64,000 bases of DNA from Chryseobacterium sp. (GCF_019236175.1 NZ_JAFAJM010000024.1:293434-357433), one strand, 5' to 3'; shown: positions 25,830 to 35,736, numbered from the stretch's first letter. Notes: generated from the sequence alone by a model not told the origin. Made by a program: numbers and translations.

Positions 25830-28394
25830 ATGAAGAATTACAGACTGGCACTGTATTTAGGACTTGCATTGGCTTCACCATCAGTTCTTGCACAGAAAAA
25901 AGATACTGTAAAAACGACAAAAGAAAAAACTGATAAAACAGACATTTCTTCAAAAAAAACAAAAAAAATTGAAGATCTGATCAAGAAAGGAACTTATAAA
26001 AAAGGTCTTTTTAATACGATCCAGGTAAAGACGGATATTTATTTTGAAATTCCTGACAGCCTGATGGGACGTCAGTTTTTGGTCGTTAACAAATTATCTC
26101 AGGTACCTATGCAGGTAAATGAAGCAGGACTGAATAAGGGAATGAACTATGAAAATAAAATCATTTCTTTTCATCGTGATGCTGCAGCCAAAAAAGTCTG
26201 GGTCAGAACTTCCGAGGCTAAAGTGTCTTCTCCTAAAAATGACGCTATTACAAAATCTGTAAAAGATAATTTTTCGGAATCTATTATTGAGGTTTTTGAT
26301 ATTGAAGCTCAGAATAATGACTCTACCTCAGTGGCGATTAAAGTCAATAAAGTTTTTGACGGAAATCAAAAAAGCTTTAATGATGTTCTGGCTAATGTAG
26401 GATTAGGAGGATCAGTGAAATCAAGCCTTTCTTATATAGAAGGAGTGAAAACATTTCCACAGAATCTTGTTGTGAAATCTCAGCTGTCTACTTCTGTAAA
26501 TGAAGGAGGTGTTGATTTACCGGTAACACTTGGTGTAACAACCAATCTGGTATTACTTTCTAAAACTCCGATGAAGCCGAGGATTTCGGATCCAAGGGTA
26601 GGTTTTTTCAGTGAAAAACACTGGTCATTTAACGATCAGCAGCAAAAAATGGACGAAAAGTTCTTCATCACAAGATGGAACTTAGAACCTAAAGATGAAG
26701 ACAAAGAAAAATATCTGAAGGGGGAGCTGGTGGAACCTAAAAAACCGATTGTTTATTATATTGATCCGGCAACTCCTAAACAATGGCGTGAGAAAATCAT
26801 TGCCGGAGTCTATGACTGGCAGGTAGCCTTTGAACAGGCAGGTTTCAAAAATGCAGTGGTTGCCAGAATGCCGGATGAAAAAGATGAAGATTTTGATATT
26901 GATGATGTAAGATATTCGGTGATTACCTATGCCGCTTCTCCTAAATCCAATGCGATGGGACCTTCTGTAGTAGATCCGAGAAGCGGAGAAATTATTGAAG
27001 CCGACATTATCTGGTGGCATAATGTAATGACTTCTCTTCATGACTGGATGAGAATTCAGACCGGTCCTATAGATCCGAAAGCAAGAGGAAATAAGTTTAG
27101 TGATGAACATATGGGAGAAGCGATCCGTTTCGTTTCTTCTCACGAAGTAGGACATACCTTCGGATTAAAACACAATATGGGAGCTTCTTTCGCTTTTCCG
27201 GTAGAGTCTCTCCGTTCAAAAGAATTCACAGATAAAATGGGCGGAACGGCTCCTTCTATCATGGATTATGCACGATACAACTACGTAGCTCAGCCTGAAG
27301 ACGGGGTGACTGCTATTACCCCCAAAATAGGTATTTACGATAAATATGCTATAGAATGGGGATATCGTTGGTATCCTGATGAGTTCTCTGAGAAAAAGGC
27401 ATTAAGAAATCTGATTGAAAAACATGAGGATGACCCTATGTATTTTTATGGAGAGCAGCAGAACTTTCTTGAGACAATTGATCCCCGCTCACAGTCTGAA
27501 GACCTGGGTGATGATGCGATGAAGGCCAGTGAGTATGGAATGAAAAACCTGAAGGTCGTTCTTGACAATCTTCTGAAATGGACTTACGAAGACGGTAAAG
27601 AATATACGGATGCAGGAAAACTGTATCTGGGTGTAATCGGACAATGGGATTTGTATACCGGTCATGTAATGGCTAATGTAGGAGGTATTTATCTGAACAA
27701 TACGGTATTCGGTAATAAGAAAAAGGCCTATGAAGCAGTACCTGCCGAAACGCAGAAAAGAGCGGTAGATTATCTTGTTAAAAATGCAATTAACCTTCCG
27801 GAATGGTTATTCTTTAATCCGATCACAGAAAAAACCTATCCTGTTAAAAATTCCCCAATGGGGCCATTTGAACAGACTCCGTACACCTTGGCAAGAGGAA
27901 TGCAGTACGCCAATATGTATTCTCTGTTTATGGATGACAGATTATTGAGACTGCTGGAAAATGAATTGAAACATGAAGTTTCAGGCTCGAAAGAAGAAAT
28001 CTATACGGTAGAGAATTTATTTGATCAGGTAAGAACCGCCATTTTCAATAAAAGAGGAAGCCTTACTATTCTTGAAAAGATGGCTCAGAAAAACTATGTA
28101 GATGCTCTGATTGTTTCTGTCAATAAATTATTTGAAAAAACGGCAGTGAAAGCGTTAAAGTCAGATAATACCCTGAATATGCCACTGATCTGCAATTATC
28201 ATGAAGAGGAGAATAAACTCAGAAACATCAATTATTCATCCATGAAAAGAGTTTCTGAAGTGACGACCTATAAAAGAGCAGAACTACATAAGGTACTGGA
28301 TCTGCTAAACAGAACCAGATATAAAGGAGATGATGCTTCAAGAGCACATTACACGGACTTAATTATCCGTATAGAAGAGGCTTTAAATAAATAA
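25830..28394 (+). CDS. Exported zinc-dependent metalloprotease (DUF5117/DUF5118 type)
   Basis: This 854-aa exported protease starts at the ATG at 25830 (MKNYRLALYLG, signal peptide ending VLAQ); the ATG 18 nt upstream would add residues before the signal core. The zinc site HEVGHTFGLKHN is at about residue 438, a metzincin-like HExxHxxxxxH motif. The N-terminal part (KGTYKKGLFNTIQVKTDIYFEIPDSLMGRQFL and FNDQQQKMDEKFF-type strands) and the mid IMDYARYNYVAQ turn match the large DUF5117/DUF5118 proteases of Bacteroidota. With the downstream SusC/SusD genes (6-bp gap) it probably breaks down protein at the cell surface or in the periplasm for uptake. Confidence 0.92.
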   Translation: MKNYRLALYLGLALASPSVLAQKKDTVKTTKEKTDKTDISSKKTKKIEDLIKKGTYKKGLFNTIQVKTDIYFEIPDSLMGRQFLVVNKLSQVPMQVNEAGLNKGMNYENKIISFHRDAAAKKVWVRTSEAKVSSPKNDAITKSVKDNFSESIIEVFDIEAQNNDSTSVAIKVNKVFDGNQKSFNDVLANVGLGGSVKSSLSYIEGVKTFPQNLVVKSQLSTSVNEGGVDLPVTLGVTTNLVLLSKTPMKPRISDPRVGFFSEKHWSFNDQQQKMDEKFFITRWNLEPKDEDKEKYLKGELVEPKKPIVYYIDPATPKQWREKIIAGVYDWQVAFEQAGFKNAVVARMPDEKDEDFDIDDVRYSVITYAASPKSNAMGPSVVDPRSGEIIEADIIWWHNVMTSLHDWMRIQTGPIDPKARGNKFSDEHMGEAIRFVSSHEVGHTFGLKHNMGASFAFPVESLRSKEFTDKMGGTAPSIMDYARYNYVAQPEDGVTAITPKIGIYDKYAIEWGYRWYPDEFSEKKALRNLIEKHEDDPMYFYGEQQNFLETIDPRSQSEDLGDDAMKASEYGMKNLKVVLDNLLKWTYEDGKEYTDAGKLYLGVIGQWDLYTGHVMANVGGIYLNNTVFGNKKKAYEAVPAETQKRAVDYLVKNAINLPEWLFFNPITEKTYPVKNSPMGPFEQTPYTLARGMQYANMYSLFMDDRLLRLLENELKHEVSGSKEEIYTVENLFDQVRTAIFNKRGSLTILEKMAQKNYVDALIVSVNKLFEKTAVKALKSDNTLNMPLICNYHEEENKLRNINYSSMKRVSEVTTYKRAELHKVLDLLNRTRYKGDDASRAHYTDLIIRIEEALNK

Positions 28395-28400
28395 TCAGCT

Positions 28401-31400
28401 ATGAAAAAAACTCTAATTCTTTTACCTCTTTTGGCTGCTAATATTGCATTGGCCCAACAAAAGAAAACCATCACAGGTAAAGTCCAGGACGGCAATACCT
28501 CACAAATAATTGCAGGAGCATCCATCAAAATTGAAACCCAGTCTGTTTCTGCAAAAACCAATCAGGACGGAATCATTGAAAGTGTTTCCATTGGTGCAAT
28601 TACCGATAAAAACGGAAAATTTGTTTTAGAAATTCCTGCCGATACAAAATCAGTACTGGTCAGTTATCTTGGTTATGAATCCAGACTGATCCAGATTGAT
28701 GAAGAGCAGACCAATTATAATGTTAACCTGATTCCTGTTGCAGGAGAGGTTTCTGACAAAAATAAGATTCAGGAAGTTATTATCACCGGATACCAGAAAA
28801 TCGAAAAACGTAAACAAACTTCAGCGGTTGCTACAGTGAAAATGGATAATATCAACCAGGCCGGTGTAGCCAGTGTGGATCAGATGCTATCCGGTCAGAT
28901 TGCCGGTGTGGTCGTTACTCCGGAAACAGGATCTCCGGGAGGTCCTGCGAAGATCAGAATACGTGGAACTGCCTCTTTATCCGGACCACAGGATCCCCTT
29001 TGGGTTATTGATGGTCTTCCGCTGGAAGGAAATGATGTACCGAACTTCAGCGATAAAGATAATATTGATCAGCTTCAGAACTTCTCTATCGCAGGACTTA
29101 ACCCTAATGATATTGAAGATATCACTATTTTAAAAGATGCTGCGGCAACAGCCATCTACGGAGCAAGAGCAGCCAACGGGGTTATTTCCATTACCACTAA
29201 AAAAGGAAAAAGAGGAAGTATGAGATTAAACTTCTCGGCAGATACTTTCATTACCGCACGTCCGGATTTTGAAAAGCTTAACCTTTTGAACGCTTCTGAA
29301 AAAGTAGACCTTGAGCTGATGATGGCGAAACGTGCAGATCTGACCTACCGGGCTGATAAAGGAGAGGTAATGAGAATTCTGACTAAAAACGGGCAGCTTG
29401 ATGCATTCAGAAACGGAGGATTTGATGCCATTAACGGTTTGTCCCAACAGCAGATCAACAGTCTGAGAAACAGCAATACAGACTGGGGAAAACTATTGTA
29501 CAGAAATGCGATCAACAGACAGTACGGACTTAGCCTTTCAGGAGGAGGAGACCGCTCGGATTACTATTTCTCCCTTGGATACTATGATGAAGAAGGAACA
29601 ACAATCGGAACAGGGTTTAAACGATATAACCTGACGCTGAAGAATAACTATAAAATCAGTGACAAATTAAATGCAGGAATCTCTATTTTCGGTACCCAGA
29701 GCGAGCGTTCATCATTCATGACTGATGCTGATGCAGCAGCCAGCCCTATTAATTACTCAAGAAATGCAAACCCTTATCTGACTCCTTACAATCCGGACGG
29801 AAGTTACAGATATGATCGTGATATCGATGGTTTTGCAGATCAGTACGTTCCTTTTAATTTCCTTGAAGAAAGAGAAAATACCGATTATACTCTGAAAAAT
29901 CACTCTTTAAAGGCAATATTGGATTTAGAGTATAAAGTATCAAAAAGCCTGAGATTTACTTCACAGCTGGGTATACAGTATGATATCAATAAAACGGAGA
30001 AATATGCTGCCGAGAATACCTACTTTACCAGAAAGATGAGAGAAGGAACCCGTTATTATAAAGACGGAGCTTACCGCTATTTCCTTCCTGCAGGAGGGGT
30101 AAAACAAAACTGGGATAATGATTTTTTCCAATATAACTGGAAATTGCAGGGATTATACAGTACGAAAATCAATTCGGTACACGAAATTGATTTAATGGCC
30201 GGAATGGAAATCCGTAAAACAGAAGATAATACGACGGTGACCAGAGCATTCGGTTTTGACAAAATGACGAGAACATCTACTCCTATCATGTTCCCAAGTG
30301 CTAATGATGCAGCTAATAAAAAGTATGAAACCTACCGTGAAATGCCGCCAATAGAGAATGCTTATGCCTCTATGTTTGCCACGGCTTCTTACACCTATGA
30401 CCAGAAATATACTTTTTTTGGAAGTGTAAGATACGACGGAACCAATTTATTCGGAGTGAATAAAAAATACAAATATCTTCCGATCTGGGCGGTATCAGGT
30501 TCTTGGCTGGTAACGAAAGAAAATTTCATGCAGAATATTACTGCGGTTTCTAACCTTAGATTAAGAGCATCATATGGTCTTCAGGGAAATATAGACCGTA
30601 ATACATCGCCATTCTTCATCGGAGAATACAATTCGGCGGTTATTCTTCCGGGAGTAAAAGAAGATGTAATCAATGTGATCAGCCCGCCAAATGATAAACT
30701 GCGTTGGGAAAAGACAACCAATGTCAATCTGGGTATTGATTTAGGCTTATTCAAAAACAGAATCAACTTTACTGCTGATATCTACAGCAGAAAAGGAACT
30801 GATATGATCAGTATGAAAGAAACACCACTGGAGACAGGATTCGAATATACCATGGTCAATTGGGGAAGTCTTACCAATAAAGGTTTTGAATTAGCATTAT
30901 CTACCAGAAATATTGATAAAGAGAATTTCAAGTGGTCCACTACAATTAATTTTGCACACAATAAAAGCAGGGTTCTTAGTGAGCAGCCGCGTGACAATGC
31001 GCAGCTTCCTTCCAGAGAAGGCCTTCCGGTGAATGCCGTTTTCGCTTTGAAAACCGCAGGAATAGATGAAAACGGAAATCCGATGTTCTGGAAAGGAAAT
31101 GAAAAGGTAAAAGCTGAAGATTTCTTTAAATTGTATGATGTGTACGCAGATTTCCTTCCGGGAATGTTTGTACAATCGAAGTACTCAACAGCAGAAATGA
31201 GAGAGCTGTTCACATATATCGGAGACAGAGATCCGAAATTTACGGGAGGGATTATCAATACCTTTAAAATCAAGAATTTTGACTTTACCGTTTCCGCTAC
31301 TTTCAATTTAAAACAGACCGTAATGAGATCACCATCTTACCGCGGAATGGATCTTGACAGGGGAAGAAATTATACGAGAGATATCTATCAGGCCGGATCT

Positions 31401-31739
31401 ACACTTCCGGGAATCACAAGTCCCGATATGGAAAGCAATCCGGGATGGATGGCCAACAAATGGTTTGCAGGTAATGACTTCAATACCTACGGATTATTAG
31501 ACATCTGGGCCAAAGAAATCAGCTATGTGAGAATCAGCAGCATCCGTTTAGGGTATACGCTTCCCAAAGCATTCACAAGTCCTATGGGAATCAACAGTCT
31601 GAGATTAAGCATTGAAGGCCGTAACCTGTTTGTTTTCAGTAACGGATATAAAGGATATTTCGATCCGGAAACCTATGGAAATATTTATGCGCAGCCTATT
31701 AGTAAATCTGTGACAATCGGATTTAATGTTTCTTTTTAA
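28401..31739 (+). CDS. SusC/RagA-family TonB-dependent transporter with N-terminal carboxypeptidase-like domain (pair 3)
   Basis: This 1112-aa transporter has a signal peptide (ending IALAQQ) and a CarboxypepD_reg-like beta domain (about residues 22-115: ITGKVQDGNTSQIIAGASIKIET through VLVSYLGYESR). A TonB-box-like KIQEVIITGYQ and a plug domain follow with IRIRGTASLSGPQDPLWVIDGLPLEG, ITILKDAAATAIYGARAANGVI. The barrel ends ITIGFNVSF-like (VTIGFNVSF). The plug carries an extra loop after the IDG motif (NDVPNFSDKDNIDQLQNF). It lies between the metalloprotease and SusD genes, so peptides or a protein ligand are the probable cargo. Confidence 0.95.
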   Translation: MKKTLILLPLLAANIALAQQKKTITGKVQDGNTSQIIAGASIKIETQSVSAKTNQDGIIESVSIGAITDKNGKFVLEIPADTKSVLVSYLGYESRLIQIDEEQTNYNVNLIPVAGEVSDKNKIQEVIITGYQKIEKRKQTSAVATVKMDNINQAGVASVDQMLSGQIAGVVVTPETGSPGGPAKIRIRGTASLSGPQDPLWVIDGLPLEGNDVPNFSDKDNIDQLQNFSIAGLNPNDIEDITILKDAAATAIYGARAANGVISITTKKGKRGSMRLNFSADTFITARPDFEKLNLLNASEKVDLELMMAKRADLTYRADKGEVMRILTKNGQLDAFRNGGFDAINGLSQQQINSLRNSNTDWGKLLYRNAINRQYGLSLSGGGDRSDYYFSLGYYDEEGTTIGTGFKRYNLTLKNNYKISDKLNAGISIFGTQSERSSFMTDADAAASPINYSRNANPYLTPYNPDGSYRYDRDIDGFADQYVPFNFLEERENTDYTLKNHSLKAILDLEYKVSKSLRFTSQLGIQYDINKTEKYAAENTYFTRKMREGTRYYKDGAYRYFLPAGGVKQNWDNDFFQYNWKLQGLYSTKINSVHEIDLMAGMEIRKTEDNTTVTRAFGFDKMTRTSTPIMFPSANDAANKKYETYREMPPIENAYASMFATASYTYDQKYTFFGSVRYDGTNLFGVNKKYKYLPIWAVSGSWLVTKENFMQNITAVSNLRLRASYGLQGNIDRNTSPFFIGEYNSAVILPGVKEDVINVISPPNDKLRWEKTTNVNLGIDLGLFKNRINFTADIYSRKGTDMISMKETPLETGFEYTMVNWGSLTNKGFELALSTRNIDKENFKWSTTINFAHNKSRVLSEQPRDNAQLPSREGLPVNAVFALKTAGIDENGNPMFWKGNEKVKAEDFFKLYDVYADFLPGMFVQSKYSTAEMRELFTYIGDRDPKFTGGIINTFKIKNFDFTVSATFNLKQTVMRSPSYRGMDLDRGRNYTRDIYQAGSTLPGITSPDMESNPGWMANKWFAGNDFNTYGLLDIWAKEISYVRISSIRLGYTLPKAFTSPMGINSLRLSIEGRNLFVFSNGYKGYFDPETYGNIYAQPISKSVTIGFNVSF

Positions 31740-31751
31740 AACTTGAAAAAA

Positions 31752-33074
31752 ATGAGAAAAATAACAACATTTATCGCGTTAGCAGCAATAAGCTTTATCA
31801 GTATCGGATGTGATAGATTTTTAGATATTCAGCCGGAAGGTAAAGTGATCCCGGCCACCGTTGAAGATTACAGAAAAGTGCTTACTTCGGCCTATGCAAA
31901 ATATCCGGATCACAAATCTTTATTGGCTCTTCGTACCGATGAGACGAATATAGATGAAAATACCGATGAGTTCAATGTATACCGTGAAATTGCAATGTGG
32001 AAAGATGTTAATCTTGATCCGGCAACGATGGAATTTCCATGGGTGAATTTTTATCTGATCAATTTCTATCTGAATCAGATCATTAATGAAGGTAGTAAAA
32101 CCATGAAAGAATCTCCTGAAAAGCAGCAGATCATGGCGGAGGCTTATGCTTTGCGTGCTTATATCTACCTGGATATGGTGAACTTGTACGGAAAGCCTTA
32201 TAACAGTGCTACAGCATCTACAGACAGGGGAGTTCCCATCAATCTGGAAATTGATCTAGAGAAGGTTTTGAAACCTTCTTCTGTACAGCAGGTCTACGAT
32301 CAGGTTCATTCAGATATGGAAAAAGCAGAAGGACTTATGATAGAACAACAACAGCCGACCGGAATTAATTACCGGTTCTCCAAAGTATCACTGAAAGCTC
32401 TTCAGGCAAGAACAGCTCTTTATCAGGGAGACTGGAACAGTGCATTAAGCTATTCAGAACAGGCACTGGCTATCAAAGGAGACTTAAATAATTTAAATAC
32501 TAGCAATACACCTCCTAACCATTATGCTTCGCCGGAATCTATTCTGGCACTTGAAAATGTATTTAACGGTACGGTACAGAATAAGCTGACTTTTGCTTCA
32601 CAGGAACTGATCTCAAAATATAATACAGCCACAGATAAAAGATTCGGAATTTATTTTGAAAAAAATAACAGCCGGTATAAGATTATTAAAAAAGGTCATT
32701 CTGATTTTAAAGTTTCTTTCAGAACCGCAGAAATGTATTTCATCAAATCTGAAGCATTATTAAAATTAAACAGACTTCCTGAGGCTAAGGAAACTTTGCT
32801 TACCATTGTAAAAAACAGATATACTCCGGAAGGATATATTACCGTACAAAACGATATCGCTTCAATGAACCCTGCGGATTTCATGAATTTTATCCTTGAT
32901 GAAAGATTCAGAGAATTTGCTGCAGAGGGACAACGCTGGTTTGATCTGAGAAGAGCAAATCAGAAAAAAATCATTCATACCATTAATGGTCAGGACTATA
33001 TCCTTGAGCAAAATGACGTAAGATATACCATAGAATATCCGCGTAGTGCAAGGAAAAATAATCCTAATTTGTAA
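31752..33074 (+). CDS. SusD/RagB-family surface lipoprotein (pair 3)
   Basis: This 440-aa lipoprotein starts at the ATG at 31752 (the upstream TTG at 31743 is in frame but less likely), with lipobox SIGC near residue 20. It has the SusD pattern: ALRAYIYLDMVNLYGKPYN around residue 135, LKALQARTALYQGDWNSALSYSEQAL TPR helices and the C-terminal ILDERFREFAAEGQRWFDLRRAN. It is shorter than the other two SusD proteins here. It is co-transcribed with SusC (12-bp gap) and ends at a terminator that overlaps the response-regulator promoter. Confidence 0.93.
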   Translation: MRKITTFIALAAISFISIGCDRFLDIQPEGKVIPATVEDYRKVLTSAYAKYPDHKSLLALRTDETNIDENTDEFNVYREIAMWKDVNLDPATMEFPWVNFYLINFYLNQIINEGSKTMKESPEKQQIMAEAYALRAYIYLDMVNLYGKPYNSATASTDRGVPINLEIDLEKVLKPSSVQQVYDQVHSDMEKAEGLMIEQQQPTGINYRFSKVSLKALQARTALYQGDWNSALSYSEQALAIKGDLNNLNTSNTPPNHYASPESILALENVFNGTVQNKLTFASQELISKYNTATDKRFGIYFEKNNSRYKIIKKGHSDFKVSFRTAEMYFIKSEALLKLNRLPEAKETLLTIVKNRYTPEGYITVQNDIASMNPADFMNFILDERFREFAAEGQRWFDLRRANQKKIIHTINGQDYILEQNDVRYTIEYPRSARKNNPNL

Positions 33075-33096
33075 CACTTCATATTAACACACCCTG

Positions 33097-33132
33097 AAAC
33101 CGCTTGAACTTGATCGTTCTAGCGGTTTTTTT
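33097..33132 (+). terminator. Terminator after SusC/SusD pair 3
   Basis: AAACCGCT (33097-33104) pairs with AGCGGTTT (33121-33128). An inner GAAC/GTTC stem extends the hairpin, and a T-run follows to 33132. The right arm overlaps the next gene's promoter. Confidence 0.82.
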
Positions 33133-33141
33133 GTACTTTTG
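33110..33141 (+). promoter_or_regulatory. Promoter of the LytTR response regulator, inside the terminator
   Basis: TTG (33110-33112) in the hairpin loop, a 21-bp spacer and TACTTTTG (33134-33141) make a good promoter. Only 7 nt separate the -7 box from the ATG at 33149, so the mRNA is leaderless or nearly so. Confidence 0.6.
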
Positions 33142-33148
33142 CACTGTT

Positions 33149-33910
33149 ATGAAAATTGCCATTATAGAAGATGAATTACTGGCTGTTAATTATCTGAAAA
33201 ATTTATTGGATCAGCAACGTATCGTCCCTGTTACAGAGACGGTCATTCTTCGTTCCAAAAAACAGGCAATTGATTTCTTCCAAAAAGATTCAGCAGATCT
33301 TATTTTTATGGATATTCATCTGGGAGACGGAATGAGCCTGGAAATTTTTGAACAGGTGGAGCTTTTTACCCCGGTTATTTTTATTACGGCATTTGATGAA
33401 TATGCCATGAGAGTTTTCAGGCATTTTACCATAGACTATCTTCTGAAACCTTTTGAAGAAGAAGATCTCCATAAGGCATTACAGAAGTTTATCTCCATCC
33501 GGAATAATTTTGATCCGGAACCCGTCCTCAAATCCATATCCACTCTGCAGCAGGGAGATGCTGAGGTGATGAGACGTTTTATGGTAAGAGAAGGAAATAA
33601 GCTTAAATCCATAGACGAACACAGCACTGCCTATTTCTTTGCATCAGGAAAATATCTCTTCCTTACAACCGTAGATCATCAGACCTATATTTATGATGAT
33701 ACCATTAAAGATATTATCCAGAAATTAAATCCGCAGGTTTTCTTTAAGGTCAATCGTAAGTTTATCATTAATAAAGAATCTATTACAGAAATCATCAAAC
33801 ATTCCAGTCAGAAAGTAGAGTTAAAACTTTCCCCGGAGCCGGAAGTAAATGCGGAGGTTTTTATCAGCAAAAGACAGATCACGGAATGTCTGGGCTGGCT
33901 GAACAGCTAA
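33149..33910 (+). CDS. LytTR-family response regulator
   Basis: This 253-aa protein starts at the ATG at 33149 (MKIAIIEDELLAVNYLKNLL). The in-frame sequence upstream is terminator and promoter and should be excluded. The receiver domain (residues 1-120) has acidic residues EDE near position 7, phospho-acceptor Asp55 in FMDIHLGDG and Lys in LLKPFEEEDL. The LytTR DNA-binding domain (about 150-253) contains YLFLTTVDHQTYIYDDTIKDI and FFKVNRKFIINKESITEI. Together with the kinase at 24116 it forms a LytS/LytTR pair whose probable target is the repeat at 25710-25742. Confidence 0.93.
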   Translation: MKIAIIEDELLAVNYLKNLLDQQRIVPVTETVILRSKKQAIDFFQKDSADLIFMDIHLGDGMSLEIFEQVELFTPVIFITAFDEYAMRVFRHFTIDYLLKPFEEEDLHKALQKFISIRNNFDPEPVLKSISTLQQGDAEVMRRFMVREGNKLKSIDEHSTAYFFASGKYLFLTTVDHQTYIYDDTIKDIIQKLNPQVFFKVNRKFIINKESITEIIKHSSQKVELKLSPEPEVNAEVFISKRQITECLGWLNS

Positions 33911-34032
33911 AACCAGCCCCGGTAAAGATGTTCTGATACAAAAGCAGTTCCGTTATTGATTTTCATATTTTCAATCGGAATACATTTTTTTTGTATTTTT
34001 CCTATTTCAATTATTACAGAATTATTGATACC

Positions 34033-35490
34033 ATGAAAATATATCTATTTGTTACCCTATTGCTGTCGGGGCTGTTATTCTCACAGAAAATCCAGCTGAA
34101 AAAAGACAAAATTGTCTTCAATGAAAAAGAAGCAGGAATCCTGAAATCTCCTTACAGAGACCATTTCGAGTTCTATACTTTGGCCAATGAAAAAATATTT
34201 GATGCGGATCTTAAAGGAGTGACTCTGGCAAAAGATCAGTTCCTCTATTATCTGGATATGAAATCTGCAGACGGCAAAACCACGCAGATCCCTTATGAAG
34301 TTTTAATTACATCATTTAAACCGGACAGGATTGTGGCCCATCAGCTAGCCGTAAAATATAATCTTTTCAATGAAAACGGCTTTAACAAAGCTGAGGTGGA
34401 TAAGTTCTTCGATACGCCGAGAGAAAATTTGGCAGATAAGTACCTTAAAGCTAAAACAAATAGTATTGCCGAAGATAACGAAAGAAAAGACAGGCTTGAA
34501 AATATAAGACGTATTTACAATCCAAGATTAGGATCCAACGGTGAAATTCTCATCAATAACGGAAACTATCCGGCCAAAATAATAGGCTACGCCAGAAGCT
34601 ATACCTGTGTCGGGTTTAGTAACAGCGGGCCATGTCTTGAAATAAGTGATCTCGATGGAGTGAAAGTAGCTTCCATGTATCAGACCCAGGGAATTAAAAC
34701 CTACGGAGTAAGAACTTTCGATAAGAACGAATTTACTTTTACGGCAACAAGACCTTATGCACAGTCAGATTATGCCTTTGTGAATGAATTTGTTGCCAAC
34801 CTTTTTATTCAGGGGTACACGCTGGAACATCAGGCATATTATAAAAATCAGGAGCTTCATCAGGCAAAAGTAAATGATGCTATCAACCGTAGTATTAATT
34901 TATATGATGTTCCCGGCTATCTGGTTGAAAAATCAGGAAAGAAAACCGAAGGAGCCATCACCATCTGGTTTGAAATGCTGGATACGGAAAGAACGGGCCA
35001 GAAACTTCCTGAAGGCGGAGCAGATCTCTTCGGACAGAGAGTCACTTTAAAAAAGCAATTACCCGGAATGAGAAGCATGGCTACAAAAATATATGATGCC
35101 GAATCAGGGGTTCATTTCTGTGTGGCTCCCAATGGAAATGAAGACTGTTATTACGGGCTGGATGTAAAAGGAGAATTCATGAAAAAACTTCAGAATTACG
35201 AAAGCCTGCATGGGAACAATTCCTATTTCTACCGATTGATTGCCAAAGAAAATAAAATCATGCTCCTTCAGGATCCCGTGGAACTTCAGAAATATGTGAT
35301 CAAAACGGATATTCAGCCTAAAGGGCAAATGCTTGATAATAGATCAAATGATAAGCTTTCCGAAAAACTGGCAGACTATCTTAAAGATTGTAAAAGCCTT
35401 TCCGATCAGCTGAGAAAAGAAAGTCTGGATCTTAAAAATGAGGACAATCTGATTCAGATTATTTCCGATTATAGCAAATGTAAAAAGTAA
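34033..35490 (+). CDS. Exported protein of unknown function
   Basis: This 485-aa protein starts at the ATG at 34033, with a clear signal peptide (MKIYLFVTLLLSGLLFSQ); an in-frame ATG at 33991 would put a non-signal stretch in front of it. The N-terminal half alternates short strands (KIQLKKDKIVFNEKEAGIL, FEFYTLANEKIFDADLKG). The centre has GNYPAKIIGYARSYTCVGFSNSGPCLEI with three cysteines, and the C-terminus is helical and charged, ending SDYSKCKK. I recognise no family. It is a single transcript between the response regulator and a strong terminator. Confidence 0.75.
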   Translation: MKIYLFVTLLLSGLLFSQKIQLKKDKIVFNEKEAGILKSPYRDHFEFYTLANEKIFDADLKGVTLAKDQFLYYLDMKSADGKTTQIPYEVLITSFKPDRIVAHQLAVKYNLFNENGFNKAEVDKFFDTPRENLADKYLKAKTNSIAEDNERKDRLENIRRIYNPRLGSNGEILINNGNYPAKIIGYARSYTCVGFSNSGPCLEISDLDGVKVASMYQTQGIKTYGVRTFDKNEFTFTATRPYAQSDYAFVNEFVANLFIQGYTLEHQAYYKNQELHQAKVNDAINRSINLYDVPGYLVEKSGKKTEGAITIWFEMLDTERTGQKLPEGGADLFGQRVTLKKQLPGMRSMATKIYDAESGVHFCVAPNGNEDCYYGLDVKGEFMKKLQNYESLHGNNSYFYRLIAKENKIMLLQDPVELQKYVIKTDIQPKGQMLDNRSNDKLSEKLADYLKDCKSLSDQLRKESLDLKNEDNLIQIISDYSKCKK

Positions 35491-35521
35491 ACCTTATACC
35501 CTACTATAAAAAAAGAATCAT

Positions 35522-35557
35522 CCGGCAACAGTTTAGCCTCTGTTGCCGGTTTTTTTT
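35522..35557 (+). terminator. Terminator after the exported protein at 34033
   Basis: A perfect 10-bp stem (CCGGCAACAG at 35522-35531 and CTGTTGCCGG at 35540-35549) is followed by eight Ts. Confidence 0.9.
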
Positions 35558-35591
35558 AGGTCGCTATAATTATTTCCAAAAAAAAATAATG

Positions 35592-35625
35592 CGTCAAGTT
35601 TTGACGTTTTGTCGTGGTACTTTTG
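35592..35625 (+). promoter_or_regulatory. Palindrome plus -7 box, copy 1
   Basis: The palindrome CGTCAAGTTTTGACG (35592-35606) is followed after 11 bp by TACTTTTG (35618-35625), a full TAnnTTTG match. The palindrome sits where the -33 region would be, so it is probably a regulator site at a promoter. An identically spaced second copy lies at 35769-35802. Confidence 0.6.
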
Positions 35626-35640
35626 TTTCAGAATAAAACA

Positions 35641-35736
35641 ATGCGCTATGAAGATGAAAAAACAGATCAGTTTTATGGAATTCATCTGTCCATCACATCT
35701 TATGTCTTATCCGGGTTTTCACAAAGAATTTTGTGA
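35641..35736 (+). CDS. Possible very short gene between the twin promoters
   Basis: A 31-codon frame (MRYEDEKTDQFYGIHLSITS...) starts 16 nt after the first -7 box. Overlapping it in another frame is a 48-codon ATG reading (MKMKKQISFMEFICPSHLMS...). Neither looks like a known family. One of them, or an untranslated RNA, must be what promoter copy 1 transcribes if that promoter is real. There is no further evidence of translation. Confidence 0.2.
   Translation: MRYEDEKTDQFYGIHLSITSYVLSGFSQRIL

Noticed and set aside
26682..27155. 157-aa minus-strand frame
   Set aside because: Antisense to the metalloprotease catalytic region; no independent support.
30782..31306. 174-aa minus-strand frame
   Set aside because: Antisense to the third SusC barrel; composition and lack of start context argue against a gene.
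33104..33148. N-terminal extension of the LytTR regulator
   Set aside because: It would translate the terminator and promoter; the receiver domain starts normally at MKIAIIEDE.
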